Shown: positions 23,109-32,612 of the stretch, piece by piece
How the letters are laid out: each line of letters starts with the position of its first letter
Position numbering within the stretch: position 1 is the first letter of the stretch
Made by a program: the position numbers and the translations under genes
Notes under the pieces: model-generated
What the model saw: the letters and a program-made list of their open reading frames with translations, nothing else
Told to the model about the DNA's origin: nothing
Database searches by the model: none
Source: Beijerinckiaceae bacterium
GTDB taxonomy: Bacteria; Pseudomonadota; Alphaproteobacteria; Rhizobiales; Beijerinckiaceae
NCBI GenBank assembly: GCA_947453155.1
Contig: CANGFE010000020.1
Location: 1-39,615 of the forward strand
Length of the DNA: 39,615 nt
Direction: 5' to 3'

Positions 23109-24269
23109 ATGGCGCTAGAGCGGATCTATCTCGACCATAATGCGACGGCCCCGCTGCTTCCCGCAGCGCGCGCGGCCATGGTCGGTGCATTCGATTTGCC
23201 GGGCAATGCCTCCTCCGTCCACGCGGAAGGTCGCGCAGCACGGGCGGCCGTTGAGCAAGCCCGCAGTCAGGTAGCGACCCTTCTGGGCGTGCGTCCGCGG
23301 GACATTACCTTTACATCGGGCGGCACCGAGGCGGCCAATCTCGTTCTCTCGCCCGCCTTGAGCGATGGCGGAAAACCTTTGACTCGCCTGTTGGTGGCGG
23401 CTGGCGAACATGCTTGCGTCTTGCAGGGGCACCGTTTCCAGCCAGATGCCGTCCAGATTGTTCCGCTTAAGGCGGACGGGCAGCTCGATTTGGCCGCGTT
23501 GAAAACTTTGCTGGCGCAAGCCGATGGCGAGCGGGTGCTGCTGGCCCTGCAAGCTGCCAATAATGAGACGGGCGTCATCCAGCCGGTCGCGGAGGCTGCA
23601 GCTCTCGTCCATGAGGCGGGCGGGCTTGTGGTTTGTGATGCGGTTCAGGCGGCGGGGCGCATTGCGCTCCAAGGGCTGGGTGCCGATGCCCTGTTCATTT
23701 CCGCCCATAAGATCGGCGGGCCGAAAGGCATGGGCGCTCTGGCTTTTGCCAATATCCGCCTTCATCTGACGGGTGCCGCTCTGGTGAAGGGTGGCGGTCA
23801 GGAAAAGGGGCTGCGGGCTGGCACAGAGAATGTCGCGGGCATTGTAGGTTTTGGCGTGGCGGCAGGGCAGGCTGTCGGGCAGGGCCATATGGTTGGGCTT
23901 GAGGCCCTGCGGGATAGCCTCGAGGCAGATGTAGCGCGGCGGATGCCTGACGCAATCTTCTTCGGGCAAGGGGCGACGCGCCTGCCGCAGACCTCCTCCT
24001 TCTCGGTACCTGGCATGACGGCCGAGACTTTGCTGATTGCGCTTGATCTGGCGGGGATCGCCGTGTCCTCGGGCTCGGCCTGCTCGTCTGGCAAGGTCCA
24101 GCCCTCCCACGTCCTCTTGGCGATGGGCGTGGAGCCCGATCTGGCCAAGGGCGCTCTGCGGGTCAGTTTGGGTGCCGAAAACACAGACCGCGACATTGAA
24201 GCCTTTTGCGAGGCGCTCGATAAGTCGGTAAGAAACATCAGAGCGCGTTCGGACAAGAGCGCGGCCTGA
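23109..24269 (+). CDS. Cysteine desulfurase, class I (IscS/NifS-like; sufS2 position)
   Basis: A 386-residue PLP enzyme that supplies sulfur from cysteine. The PLP lysine is K201 in SAHKIGGPKG and the catalytic cysteine C325 lies in SSGSACSSGKV, the class I (NifS/IscS) active-site loop. The ATG at 23109 is preferred; a GTG at 23070 would add 13 residues unlike the family. It opens the suf operon, in the place called sufS2 in Agrobacterium, with a second, class II desulfurase (SufS) later. sufB follows 87 bp downstream. Confidence 0.93.
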   Translation: MALERIYLDHNATAPLLPAARAAMVGAFDLPGNASSVHAEGRAARAAVEQARSQVATLLGVRPRDITFTSGGTEAANLVLSPALSDGGKPLTRLLVAAGEHACVLQGHRFQPDAVQIVPLKADGQLDLAALKTLLAQADGERVLLALQAANNETGVIQPVAEAAALVHEAGGLVVCDAVQAAGRIALQGLGADALFISAHKIGGPKGMGALAFANIRLHLTGAALVKGGGQEKGLRAGTENVAGIVGFGVAAGQAVGQGHMVGLEALRDSLEADVARRMPDAIFFGQGATRLPQTSSFSVPGMTAETLLIALDLAGIAVSSGSACSSGKVQPSHVLLAMGVEPDLAKGALRVSLGAENTDRDIEAFCEALDKSVRNIRARSDKSAA

Positions 24270-24356
24270 GAAATTGATCGGGCCGGGTCTCCGGTTCGTA
24301 GATAATAGTGAAGCCAAACCAGCGGTCCTTGAAACCGCCAAGGTGAGGAGAAAAGC

Positions 24357-25826
24357 ATGGCGGCCGTCCAAGAGACTGTCGATCGGGTGAAGTCTGTCGA
24401 TGTCGATGCCTATAAGTATGGCTTCGTCTCCGATATTGAATCGGAGAAGGCGCCAAAGGGCCTCAACGAAGACATTGTTCGTTTCATCTCGGCGAAAAAG
24501 AATGAACCCGCGTGGCTGACCGAATGGCGCCTCGAAGCCTATCGGCTTTGGCTGACCATGCCTGAGCCCGATTGGGCGCGCGTTGATTACCCGAAGATCA
24601 ATTATCAAGATCTCTATTATTATTCCGCGCCGAAAAGCACGCCGGGCCCGAAAAACCTCGACGAGGTCGATCCCGAATTGCTGCGCGTTTATGAAAAGCT
24701 CGGCATTCCGCTGCGCGAGCAGGAAATTCTGGCGGGCGTGCAAGAGCGCAAGGTTGCGGTGGATGCGGTCTTCGATTCCGTGTCTGTCGCCACAACCTTT
24801 AAGGCCGAGCTCGCCAAAGCTGGTGTGATCTTCTGCCCCATCTCGGAAGCGGTTCATACGCATCCGGAACTGGTGAAGAAATATCTCGGCTCCGTGGTGC
24901 CCACGAGCGACAATTATTATGCCACGCTCAATTCGGCTGTCTTCTCGGATGGTTCGTTTGTCTACATCCCGCCGGGCGTGCGTTGCCCGATGGAATTGTC
25001 GACTTATTTCCGCATCAATGAACAGAATACAGGCCAGTTCGAGCGCACGCTGATCATTGCCGACAAGGGCTCTTATGTGAGCTACCTCGAAGGCTGCACC
25101 GCGCCCAAGCGCGATGAGAACCAGCTGCATGCAGCTGTGGTCGAGCTGATCACGCATGATGATGCTGAGATCAAATATTCGACCGTGCAGAATTGGTATC
25201 CGGGCGACGCGGACGGCAAGGGCGGCATTTATAATTTTGTCACCAAGCGCGGCGATTGCCGCGGTGCGCGCTCGAAGATCTCCTGGACGCAGGTTGAGAC
25301 CGGTTCGGCGATCACTTGGAAATATCCGTCCTGCATTTTGCGCGGCGATGAATCACGCGGTGAGTTTTACTCGATCGCTATTTCCAATGGTCGTCAGCAG
25401 GTCGATTCCGGCACCAAGATGATTCATCTGGGCAAGAACACGACGAGCCGCATCATCTCGAAGGGCATTTCGGCGGGTCACTCCAACAACACTTATCGTG
25501 GACAAGTGTTGGCGCAGAAGCGCGCGACCAATGCACGCAATTTCACCAATTGCGATTCATTGCTGATTGGCGAGACCTGCGGCGCGCATACGATCCCCTA
25601 TATCGAGGCGAAAAACGCTAGCGCTGTTTTCGAGCACGAAGCGACGACGTCGAAAATTTCTGAAGATCAGCTGTTCTATTGCATGCAGCGTGGGCTATCT
25701 GCTGAGGAAGCCACGGCGCTCATCGTCAATGGTTTCGTGCGTGACGTGCTGCAACAGCTGCCGATGGAATTTGCGGTTGAAGCACAGAAATTGATTTCTA
25801 TCAGCCTAGAAGGCTCGGTTGGCTGA
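24357..25826 (+). CDS. sufB: Fe-S cluster assembly scaffold protein SufB
   Basis: A 489-residue SufB, core of the SufBC2D scaffold on which Fe-S clusters are built. Typical blocks are [34 protein letters not shown], and [16 protein letters not shown] with the cysteine implicated in cluster assembly. A strong ribosome site (GGTGAGGAG) lies about 6 bases before the ATG. It is followed at 42 bp by sufC. Confidence 0.97.
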   Translation: MAAVQETVDRVKSVDVDAYKYGFVSDIESEKAPKGLNEDIVRFISAKKNEPAWLTEWRLEAYRLWLTMPEPDWARVDYPKINYQDLYYYSAPKSTPGPKNLDEVDPELLRVYEKLGIPLREQEILAGVQERKVAVDAVFDSVSVATTFKAELAKAGVIFCPISEAVHTHPELVKKYLGSVVPTSDNYYATLNSAVFSDGSFVYIPPGVRCPMELSTYFRINEQNTGQFERTLIIADKGSYVSYLEGCTAPKRDENQLHAAVVELITHDDAEIKYSTVQNWYPGDADGKGGIYNFVTKRGDCRGARSKISWTQVETGSAITWKYPSCILRGDESRGEFYSIAISNGRQQVDSGTKMIHLGKNTTSRIISKGISAGHSNNTYRGQVLAQKRATNARNFTNCDSLLIGETCGAHTIPYIEAKNASAVFEHEATTSKISEDQLFYCMQRGLSAEEATALIVNGFVRDVLQQLPMEFAVEAQKLISISLEGSVG

Positions 25827-25868
25827 GGCGTCTGTCGCCTCGTCATCTTTGAAACGGATACAGGAAAC

Positions 25869-26618
25869 ATGATCGAAATTCGCAATCTTCACGCCGAAAT
25901 CGACGGTAAGAAAATCATCAACGGCCTTTCGCTGACGGTGAATGACGGCGAAGTGGCGGCCATTATGGGCCCCAATGGCTCGGGCAAGTCGACGCTTTCT
26001 TATGTCATCTCAGGCCGCGAAGGTTATGACGTGACGGGCGGCGAAGTTTTGCTCAATGGCGAAAACATTCTTGAGATGAATGCAGCCGAGCGCGCCGCCA
26101 AGGGTGTCTTCCTCGCCTTCCAATATCCGCTGGAAATTCCCGGCGTCACCACGATGACCTTTTTGAAGGCCTGCCTCAATGCCCAGCGCAAGTCGCGCGG
26201 GGAAGCGGAACTGTCGACGCCCGACTTTATGAAGCGCGTGAAGGCGGGTGCTGAAAAGCTCGGCGTGCCGCAGGACATGTTGCGTCGCGCTTTGAACGTT
26301 GGGTTCTCGGGCGGCGAAAAGAAGCGCATGGAAGTTTTGCAAATGTCGCTGCTGGAGCCGACCTTTGCCATTCTGGATGAAACAGATTCCGGCCTCGACA
26401 TTGATGCTCTGCGCATTGTGTCGGAAGGCGTGAATGCTTTGCGCGATCCCAAGCGTTCTTTCCTCGTCATTACCCATTATCAGCGCCTGCTTGATTACAT
26501 CGTGCCCGACACAGTGCATGTCATGTCGAAGGGCCAGATTGTGAAGACGGGTTCGAAAGAACTGGCGCTCGAGCTCGAGGCCAATGGTTATCGTGATTAT
26601 GTCGGCGAGGCGGCGTGA
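25869..26618 (+). CDS. sufC: Fe-S cluster assembly ATPase SufC
   Basis: A 249-residue ABC-type ATPase that powers the SufBCD scaffold; not a transporter. Walker A GPNGSGKS (34-41), signature FSGGEKKRMEV, Walker B FAILDETDSGLD, and the switch histidine in VITHY. Its stop overlaps the sufD start by one base (TGATG). Confidence 0.97.
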   Translation: MIEIRNLHAEIDGKKIINGLSLTVNDGEVAAIMGPNGSGKSTLSYVISGREGYDVTGGEVLLNGENILEMNAAERAAKGVFLAFQYPLEIPGVTTMTFLKACLNAQRKSRGEAELSTPDFMKRVKAGAEKLGVPQDMLRRALNVGFSGGEKKRMEVLQMSLLEPTFAILDETDSGLDIDALRIVSEGVNALRDPKRSFLVITHYQRLLDYIVPDTVHVMSKGQIVKTGSKELALELEANGYRDYVGEAA

Positions 26619-27958
26619 TGCCCGGTGACGTGAAAACGGCACAATCAGCAGCGGAAGAAAAGCTCGTCGCGGAATTTGCGCGCGCGCGTGCATCGCTGCC
26701 GGGTACAGAACCTGTTGGCGCCTTGCGTGATGCGGCCTTTGCGACTTTTAAATCCGCAGGACTGCCCACGCGCCGCGTAGAGGCGTGGCATTATACGGAT
26801 TTGCGGATCGCGATGCGCGATGCCCTGCCGCTGGCCTCTGCTCCCAAGCCTGATGCGGCACTCAAGCAAAAGCTTGAAAAGCTGGCGCCGCGCATTGCTG
26901 ATCTGGCAACTGCGCGTCTTGTTTTGGTCGACGGTTATTTTATTGCCGAGCTTTCGGATGCAATGCCCAAGGGCGTGAGCGTGAGCGCTCTGTCTGATGC
27001 GCTCGCCAAGGGCGATGCCACAATTGTCGAAGCATTGTCAGCCCCCGGCATGGGGCAGGGCGATGCTGCTCTCGCGCTGAACACCGCATTCATGCAAGGC
27101 GGCGTGGTGATTGATGTTGCATCGGGCAAGCAGGTTGCGCAGCCGATTGAGATTGTCGCGGTCTCGTCTGAATCATCGCATGCCATTTACGCTCGCTCGC
27201 TGCTTCGTGTCGGTGCAGGCGCGCATCTAACGCTGATCGAGCGGGATGTGAGTGCGGCCGCACAAGCCGAACAGCGCAATAATGCATTGGTTGTCATGGT
27301 CGCGGATGAAGGCCAAGTCGAGCACGTCTTCGTGCCGGCGGTTCTGAACAGCGCATCCACGCATGTCGCATCATTGCTCGCAGTTCTGGGTGCGAAAGCC
27401 TCGTTCAATTCTTTCACTTTGGCGCAAGGCGGCGGGCTTTTGCGCCGCCAGATTCACATGCGCTTTGATGGCGAGCACGCCAAGGGCCAATTGGCTGGTG
27501 CATCTGTGTTGCGTCAAAAAGATCATGCCGATACGACGCTCGTCGTGCAGCATGTGGCAGCGCATTGTCAGAGCCGCGAATATTTCAAAACCGTGCTCGA
27601 TGGTGAGGCGACCGGCGTCTATCAGGGCAAGGTGATTGTGGCGCCGGGCGCGCAAAAGACCGATGGCGCGATGAAGAGCCATGCGATTTTGCTCTCCGAT
27701 AATGCGACGATGAACAATAAGCCTGAGCTTGAAATCTTTGCCGATGACGTTGTCTGCGGACATGGCGCGACAGTCGCCCAGCTCGACGAAGATCAGGTTT
27801 TTTATGCGATGGCGCGTGGCTTGCCAAAGCCTGTGGCGGAATCGATGCTGCTCGAAGCTTTTGTCGATGAAGCGACAGATCGCGTTGAGAGCGAGCCTGT
27901 ACGTGTCTATCTCACGAGTTTGATCGGGCAATGGCTTTCGCAGCGGGGGAGAGCATGA
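26618..27958 (+). CDS. sufD: Fe-S cluster assembly protein SufD
   Basis: A 446-residue SufD, the SufB paralogue in the SufBC2D complex. The C-terminal block ADDVVCGHGATVAQLDEDQV carries the conserved Cys and His near the cluster site, followed by FYAMARGLP. The ATG at 26618 overlaps the sufC stop by one base; a GTG at 26615 is an alternative. Its own stop overlaps the sufS start (ATGA). Confidence 0.95.
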   Translation: MPGDVKTAQSAAEEKLVAEFARARASLPGTEPVGALRDAAFATFKSAGLPTRRVEAWHYTDLRIAMRDALPLASAPKPDAALKQKLEKLAPRIADLATARLVLVDGYFIAELSDAMPKGVSVSALSDALAKGDATIVEALSAPGMGQGDAALALNTAFMQGGVVIDVASGKQVAQPIEIVAVSSESSHAIYARSLLRVGAGAHLTLIERDVSAAAQAEQRNNALVVMVADEGQVEHVFVPAVLNSASTHVASLLAVLGAKASFNSFTLAQGGGLLRRQIHMRFDGEHAKGQLAGASVLRQKDHADTTLVVQHVAAHCQSREYFKTVLDGEATGVYQGKVIVAPGAQKTDGAMKSHAILLSDNATMNNKPELEIFADDVVCGHGATVAQLDEDQVFYAMARGLPKPVAESMLLEAFVDEATDRVESEPVRVYLTSLIGQWLSQRGRA

Positions 27959-29187
27959 ATATGAATGTTCCCTATGATGTCGAAGCGATCCGCCGCGACT
28001 TTCCCATTCTGAATGAGCGCCCTTATGGCAAGCCGCTTGTCTATCTCGACAATGCAGCCTCGGCTCAAAAACCGCGTCAGGTGATTGATCGCATGGTTCA
28101 TGCTTATGAGCATGAATATGCCAATGTCCATCGCGGCCTGCATTATCTCGCCAATGCGGCGACTGAGGCTTTTGAAGGTGCGCGCGAAAAAGTCCGTGGT
28201 TTTCTGAACGCGGGCTCGACTGACGAAATCATCTTCACGCGCTCCGCGACAGAAGCCATCAATATTGTCGCTGGCGCTTTCGGTCAGGCCTATATTCAGG
28301 AAGGTGACGAGATCGTTTTGTCGATCATGGAGCATCATTCCAATATTGTGCCTTGGCATTTCCATCGCGAGCGCAAGGGCGCAGTGTTGAAATGGGTGGG
28401 CGTTGGTGAGGATGGATCTTTCTCGCTCGACGAATTTGAAAAGACGCTGACATCCAAGACCAAGATTGTTGCCATCACGCATATGTCCAATGTTCTTGGC
28501 ACAGTCGTTCCGGTGAAAGATGTCATCCGCATCGCGCATGCACGCGGTATTCCGGTGCTGGTCGATGGCTCGCAAGGCGCCTGCCATCTGGATGTCGATG
28601 TTCGCGATCTTGATGCCGACTTCTATGTCTTCACCGGTCACAAGACCTATGGGCCGACCGGCATTGGCGTGCTCTATGGCAAGCGCGAATGGCTCGAAAA
28701 ATTGCCGCCCTATAATGGTGGTGGCGAGATGATCGAGACGGTCACGATGGACCGCGTGACCTACAACACGCCGCCGCATCGTTTTGAGGCAGGTACGCCG
28801 CCGATTGTGCAGGCCATTGGTCTGGGCGCTGCCATGGATTACATGCTGGCTGTGGGGCGCGATGGTATCCGCGCGCATGAAAATGCGTTGGGTGCCTATG
28901 CGCAGGAGCGTTTGGCGCGGCTGAATTCCATTCGTCTCATTGGCACGGCACCCGGCAAAGGCGCCATTGTCTCCTTCGAGATGAAGGGTGCTCATGCGCA
29001 TGATGTGGCAACCGTGATTGATCGCTCGGGCGTGGCCGTGCGGGCAGGCACCCATTGCGCCATGCCTTTGATGTCGCGCTTTGGTGTGACATCGACGTGC
29101 CGTGCGTCCTTTGCCATGTATAATACGCGAGCTGAGGTGGATGCGCTGGTCGAAGCGCTCGCCAAAGCCGAAGCTCTGTTTGCTTGA
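27955..29187 (+). CDS. sufS: Cysteine desulfurase SufS, class II
   Basis: A 410-residue PLP enzyme. PLP lysine K230 in FTGHKTYGPTG; catalytic C368 in RAGTHCAMPLM, the class II (SufS) loop, unlike the class I enzyme at the operon start. The ATG at 27955 forms an ATGA overlap with sufD, so I prefer it to the longer frame from 27931. No sufE is seen in the window; class II enzymes usually need SufE or SufU, so a partner must be encoded elsewhere. Confidence 0.95.
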   Translation: MNMNVPYDVEAIRRDFPILNERPYGKPLVYLDNAASAQKPRQVIDRMVHAYEHEYANVHRGLHYLANAATEAFEGAREKVRGFLNAGSTDEIIFTRSATEAINIVAGAFGQAYIQEGDEIVLSIMEHHSNIVPWHFHRERKGAVLKWVGVGEDGSFSLDEFEKTLTSKTKIVAITHMSNVLGTVVPVKDVIRIAHARGIPVLVDGSQGACHLDVDVRDLDADFYVFTGHKTYGPTGIGVLYGKREWLEKLPPYNGGGEMIETVTMDRVTYNTPPHRFEAGTPPIVQAIGLGAAMDYMLAVGRDGIRAHENALGAYAQERLARLNSIRLIGTAPGKGAIVSFEMKGAHAHDVATVIDRSGVAVRAGTHCAMPLMSRFGVTSTCRASFAMYNTRAEVDALVEALAKAEALFA

Positions 29188-29200
29188 GGTTGCGGATAAG

Positions 29201-29581
29201 ATGACCGATCTCTCCAACGATACGCAGCCCAACAAGCCCGATCTGGCTTTGCCCAGCGCCTTGCCGCCGGAAGAGCTGGAGCGTTTGACCGACGATATTA
29301 TCGTCGCGCTCAAGACGGTGTTTGATCCGGAAATTCCGGTCGATATTTATGAGCTTGGTCTCATCTATAAAATTGATGTCGATGATTCACGCTTTGTGAA
29401 TATCAACATGACGCTGACAGCGCCGGGCTGCCCGGTCGCTGGTGAAATGCCGCAATGGGTGGAGAATGCTGTCTCCGCTGTGCATGGTGTTTCAGGCGCA
29501 AAGGCGCATATGGTTTTCGATCCACCGTGGGATCAGAGCCGCATGTCGGATGAAGCGCGTGTCGCGCTGGATATGTGGTAA
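29201..29581 (+). CDS. DUF59/MIP18 family Fe-S assembly protein (SufT/sufX position)
   Basis: A 126-residue protein with the DUF59 core FDPEIPVDIYELGLIYKI and a conserved Cys in LTAPGCPVAGEMPQWV. These proteins help deliver or mature Fe-S clusters. The ATG at 29201 is 13 bp after the sufS stop. The order sufS-DUF59-sufA is the standard end of alphaproteobacterial suf operons. Confidence 0.93.
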   Translation: MTDLSNDTQPNKPDLALPSALPPEELERLTDDIIVALKTVFDPEIPVDIYELGLIYKIDVDDSRFVNINMTLTAPGCPVAGEMPQWVENAVSAVHGVSGAKAHMVFDPPWDQSRMSDEARVALDMW

Positions 29582-29634
29582 CATTGGTAAGTAACTCATT
29601 CGTCGGGCCTTGAACCCGGCTGAGGGAGATGGAC

Positions 29635-30000
29635 ATGGTGCAGGCAAGACCGCGACCGCAAGTCGTGAGATTGACAGAAGCAGCGGCCGAGCGCGTTCGC
29701 GAAATCATGGATGCGGCTGAAAAGCCGGTCGTTGGTTTGCGTGTTGGCGTGAAGAATGGCGGCTGCGCCGGCATGTCCTACACGATGGAATGGGCCGAGG
29801 CTGTTGGCCCACATGATGAAGTGGTGGACGACAAGGGCGTGAAAGTTCTCATCGATCCCAAGGCCATTATGTTCCTGCTTGGCACGGAAATGGATTTTAA
29901 AGCGGACAAACTGTCATCAGGTTTTGTGTTCAACAATCCCAATCAGACAGCCGCTTGTGGCTGTGGCGAGAGCGTCTCCATCGAGCCCGCCAAGGCGTGA
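29635..30000 (+). CDS. sufA: A-type Fe-S carrier protein SufA/ErpA-like
   Basis: A 121-residue HesB/IscA protein that carries Fe-S clusters to targets. The three conserved ligands are present: C44 (NGGCAGMSY), C108 and C110 (AACGCGES). The ATG at 29635 is chosen because GAGGGAG lies 6 bases before it; the ATG at 29629 directly abuts that site. It ends the suf operon, although the hydrolase gene 20 bp downstream could be co-transcribed. Confidence 0.95.
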   Translation: MVQARPRPQVVRLTEAAAERVREIMDAAEKPVVGLRVGVKNGGCAGMSYTMEWAEAVGPHDEVVDDKGVKVLIDPKAIMFLLGTEMDFKADKLSSGFVFNNPNQTAACGCGESVSIEPAKA

Positions 30001-30020
30001 AGAACTAAAGGGGGGCGCGT

Positions 30021-30812
30021 ATGCCATATTCAACCGCCAATGGTCTGCGCATTCACTACGAAGACCATGGCGATGGCCCGCCGCTCATCATGGTGCATGC
30101 CAATCCTTACGACCGTCGGTTGTTCACCTTTCAGGTCGCGCATTTTTCCAATTATTATCGCTGCATTGCGATTGATCTGCGTGGCTATGGTCTATCGGAC
30201 AAGCCGACTGATCCCTTCACGTTGGAAGATATGGTGCAGGATGTGCTGGGCGTCTGTGATGACCTTGGCATCATGCAGGCTGTGTTTCTGGGCGTCAGTG
30301 TCGGCTCCGGCATTGCACTGAAGATTGGGCTTGATCATGCCATGCGGGCGCGTGGGCTTGTTCTGGTCGGCGGCTCCAGCCGTCCCGGTGGCAATATTCA
30401 AAAACGCATTGATGCTTTTACGCAGATTGGTCCGGCGAAATATCGGCGCGATTATATGCCTGAGCTTTTTGCCCCCGGTTTCCCTGAGACCACGCTCGGC
30501 CGCTGGGTGATGAACCTGTTTTGCGAAGATGCGCATTTGCTCGATGGGCGCTCCATCGCCCGCATCTTCGAGGCGCGCGGATCGGAGAATATGCTGCCGC
30601 GGCTGCCGGGTCTCGATATGCCCGTGTTGGTCATCAATGGCGAGCATGACAATTCTTTGGGACGGGGGCGGGAGACCGCCCAACACATCCCCGATGCACG
30701 CCATGTTTTGCTGCCGGGCACGGGGCACGCCTGCTGCATCGAGGATCCGGCGGCTTTTGATGCGGCCATGGCTGATTTTCTCAAAGAAAGAGGGCTTTGG
30801 CCGCAAGGCTGA
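30021..30812 (+). CDS. Alpha/beta fold hydrolase
   Basis: A 263-residue hydrolase with S93 (GVSVGSG), D210 (NGEHDNS) and H236 (GTGHACC) as likely triad, and HANPYDRRLF as oxyanion region. The fold resembles lactonases, esterases and haloperoxidase-like enzymes; the substrate cannot be named. AAGGGGGG lies 8 bases before the ATG. It is 20 bp after sufA and 90 bp before the glycosyltransferase gene, so it could belong to either transcript. The 90-bp gap shows only a weak hairpin. Confidence 0.85.
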   Translation: MPYSTANGLRIHYEDHGDGPPLIMVHANPYDRRLFTFQVAHFSNYYRCIAIDLRGYGLSDKPTDPFTLEDMVQDVLGVCDDLGIMQAVFLGVSVGSGIALKIGLDHAMRARGLVLVGGSSRPGGNIQKRIDAFTQIGPAKYRRDYMPELFAPGFPETTLGRWVMNLFCEDAHLLDGRSIARIFEARGSENMLPRLPGLDMPVLVINGEHDNSLGRGRETAQHIPDARHVLLPGTGHACCIEDPAAFDAAMADFLKERGLWPQG

Positions 30813-30902
30813 CGCCCCGTCTGGCTTGCCGCTCTGGGGCTCTGGGCCTAAAAGGCGGGTCTCGGGTTTTTGAGCCCGACTCACCCCTCCGGATGAGGCC
30901 GG

Positions 30903-32612
30903 ATGATCATCGCCCGCATCATTGAACCTGCCGCCGCCGCGCTGGATACGACGCTCGCCTCACACAGGCGCGCAGCGTTTCTGCTCGTGCTTGCCGCGCT
31001 GGCGCTTTTTCTGCCGGGCCTGTTCTCGCTGCAGCCGATGGATCGCGACGAGCCGCGCTTTGCGCAGGCGACGAAGCAGATGATCGAGACCGGCGATTAT
31101 GTTGCCATCCGTTTTCAGGATGAGGCGCGCAACAAAAAGCCTGTCGGCATTTACTGGATGCAAGCGGCTGTTGTCAGTGCGGCAGAGGCGCTGGGCGTGC
31201 CGCAAGCGCGCACGACCATTTGGCTCTATCGCTTGGTCTCGCTTTTTGGTGCGGTCAGTGCGGTTCTGCTGACCTATTGGACGGCGCTTGTCTTCGTGAC
31301 GCGTCGAAATGCGTTTCTTGCCGCACTTCTGTTTGCCTCGACCATTCTGATTGGCGTTGAAGCGAGGCTCGCCAAAACAGATGCCGTTGTGCTCGCGACC
31401 ATTATGGCTGCCATGGGCGCACTGGCGCGCTTTTATCTGCAACCCGAAAAAACACGCGGCTGGAAATTGCCCTTCATCTTCTGGACGGCGATTGGTCTCG
31501 GGCTTTTGGTCAAAGGCCCCATTACGCCGATGGTGCCTTTGTTTGCAGGCCTTGTGCTGGCGTTGAAAGACCGCGGCGCGAAATGGTTTGGGGCCGCGCG
31601 GCCGCTGCCCGGTCTCATCTGGGCTTTGCTGCTTGTCGTGCCGTGGTTCGTGCTGATCATGATTGCAACCAAGGGCGCGTTTCTCGCAGATTCTGTCGGC
31701 AATGACATGCTCGGCAAAGTCGGCTCGGGGCAGGAGAGCCACGGCGCACCGCCCGGTACTTACTTCGTCGCTTTTTGGGCAACAGCTTGGCCAATGGCAC
31801 CCTTTGCTGCCTTAGCAGCAGCTTTTGCATGGACAGCGCGGCGTGAAAAAGCAGTCGCCTTTTTGCTCGCATGGATTGTGCCTTTCTGGCTCGTCTTTGA
31901 AGCTGTGCCGACGAAACTCCCGCATTATGTGCTGCCGGCATTTCCGGCCATTGCCATTTTGATCATGGTGGCATTCGAGCGCGGTGCTTTGGTTGCGCAG
32001 AAAACATGGGCGCGCGCGTTGTTGCGCCTTGTGCCCGTCATCCCGCTTGTTCTGCTTGCGGCTGGTGTTGGCCTGTCTGTCTGGAGCGGGAAATTACCCG
32101 GAGCCTTTGCTTTCGTCGCCCTGCCATTTCTGGTGGGGCTCGCATGGCATCTGTTGCGTGATATTGGCACGGAGAAGATCGAGACGTCGGTGCTCGCAGC
32201 TGTGGCTTTGGCGGTCAGCGCTTATGTCTTCGTGTTCTCCGGCATTATGACGGGCGGCCCGTTTGAAGCCTGGCGCATGTCGCCGCGCCTCGCCGATGCC
32301 GCTCGTCTCGCCATGAGTCATCAGGGACAATGCACGCGCACGTCTGCGGCGACGGTTGGCTTCAACGAGCCCAGTCTTGTCTTCCTCACTGGTACCGATT
32401 TGCTGATGACCGGCGGCGAAGAGGCCGCGCGCTTTGTAAAGGGCGCTCCCTGCCGCATCGCCTTTGTGGATGTGCGCGGCGAGGCGGCTTTCAAGGCCGC
32501 TCTGTCGACATCGTCCAATATTGCGCTCATCTCGCGCGTTGAAGGGCTCAATCTCAATGGCGGCCGCAAGCTGGATATCGGCGTCTATGCGTTGAAAGTT
32601 TCAGCGCCATGA
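30903..32612 (+). CDS. ArnT/PMT-like GT-C glycosyltransferase (GT39/GT83 type)
   Basis: A 569-residue polytopic inner-membrane protein with around 10-12 hydrophobic segments. The first periplasmic loop has DRDEPRFAQATKQM, the acidic motif of ArnT/PMT enzymes, then RFQDEARNKKPVGIYWMQ. These enzymes move a sugar from a polyprenyl phosphate carrier onto lipid A or another periplasmic acceptor. ATGA overlap with the PAP2 gene, and the DPM-like and LABN genes that follow, support a lipid glycosylation cassette. The sugar could be aminoarabinose, galacturonic acid or a hexose. Confidence 0.88.
   Translation: MIIARIIEPAAAALDTTLASHRRAAFLLVLAALALFLPGLFSLQPMDRDEPRFAQATKQMIETGDYVAIRFQDEARNKKPVGIYWMQAAVVSAAEALGVPQARTTIWLYRLVSLFGAVSAVLLTYWTALVFVTRRNAFLAALLFASTILIGVEARLAKTDAVVLATIMAAMGALARFYLQPEKTRGWKLPFIFWTAIGLGLLVKGPITPMVPLFAGLVLALKDRGAKWFGAARPLPGLIWALLLVVPWFVLIMIATKGAFLADSVGNDMLGKVGSGQESHGAPPGTYFVAFWATAWPMAPFAALAAAFAWTARREKAVAFLLAWIVPFWLVFEAVPTKLPHYVLPAFPAIAILIMVAFERGALVAQKTWARALLRLVPVIPLVLLAAGVGLSVWSGKLPGAFAFVALPFLVGLAWHLLRDIGTEKIETSVLAAVALAVSAYVFVFSGIMTGGPFEAWRMSPRLADAARLAMSHQGQCTRTSAATVGFNEPSLVFLTGTDLLMTGGEEAARFVKGAPCRIAFVDVRGEAAFKAALSTSSNIALISRVEGLNLNGGRKLDIGVYALKVSAP

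Noticed and set aside
23115-25157. A 680-codon open frame on the minus strand across the desulfurase and sufB genes
   Set aside because: It lies antisense to two clear genes with intact motifs, is rich in His, Arg and Gln without any recognisable domain, and has no start context. It is a by-product of codon bias in GC-rich DNA.
27907-29313. A 468-codon minus-strand open frame opposite sufS
   Set aside because: Antisense to a gene with intact catalytic residues; no domain or ribosome site.
30865-30890. Hairpin TCGGG/CCCGA with T-rich loop before the GT-C gene
   Set aside because: The T-run is in the loop rather than after the stem, so it is not a convincing terminator.
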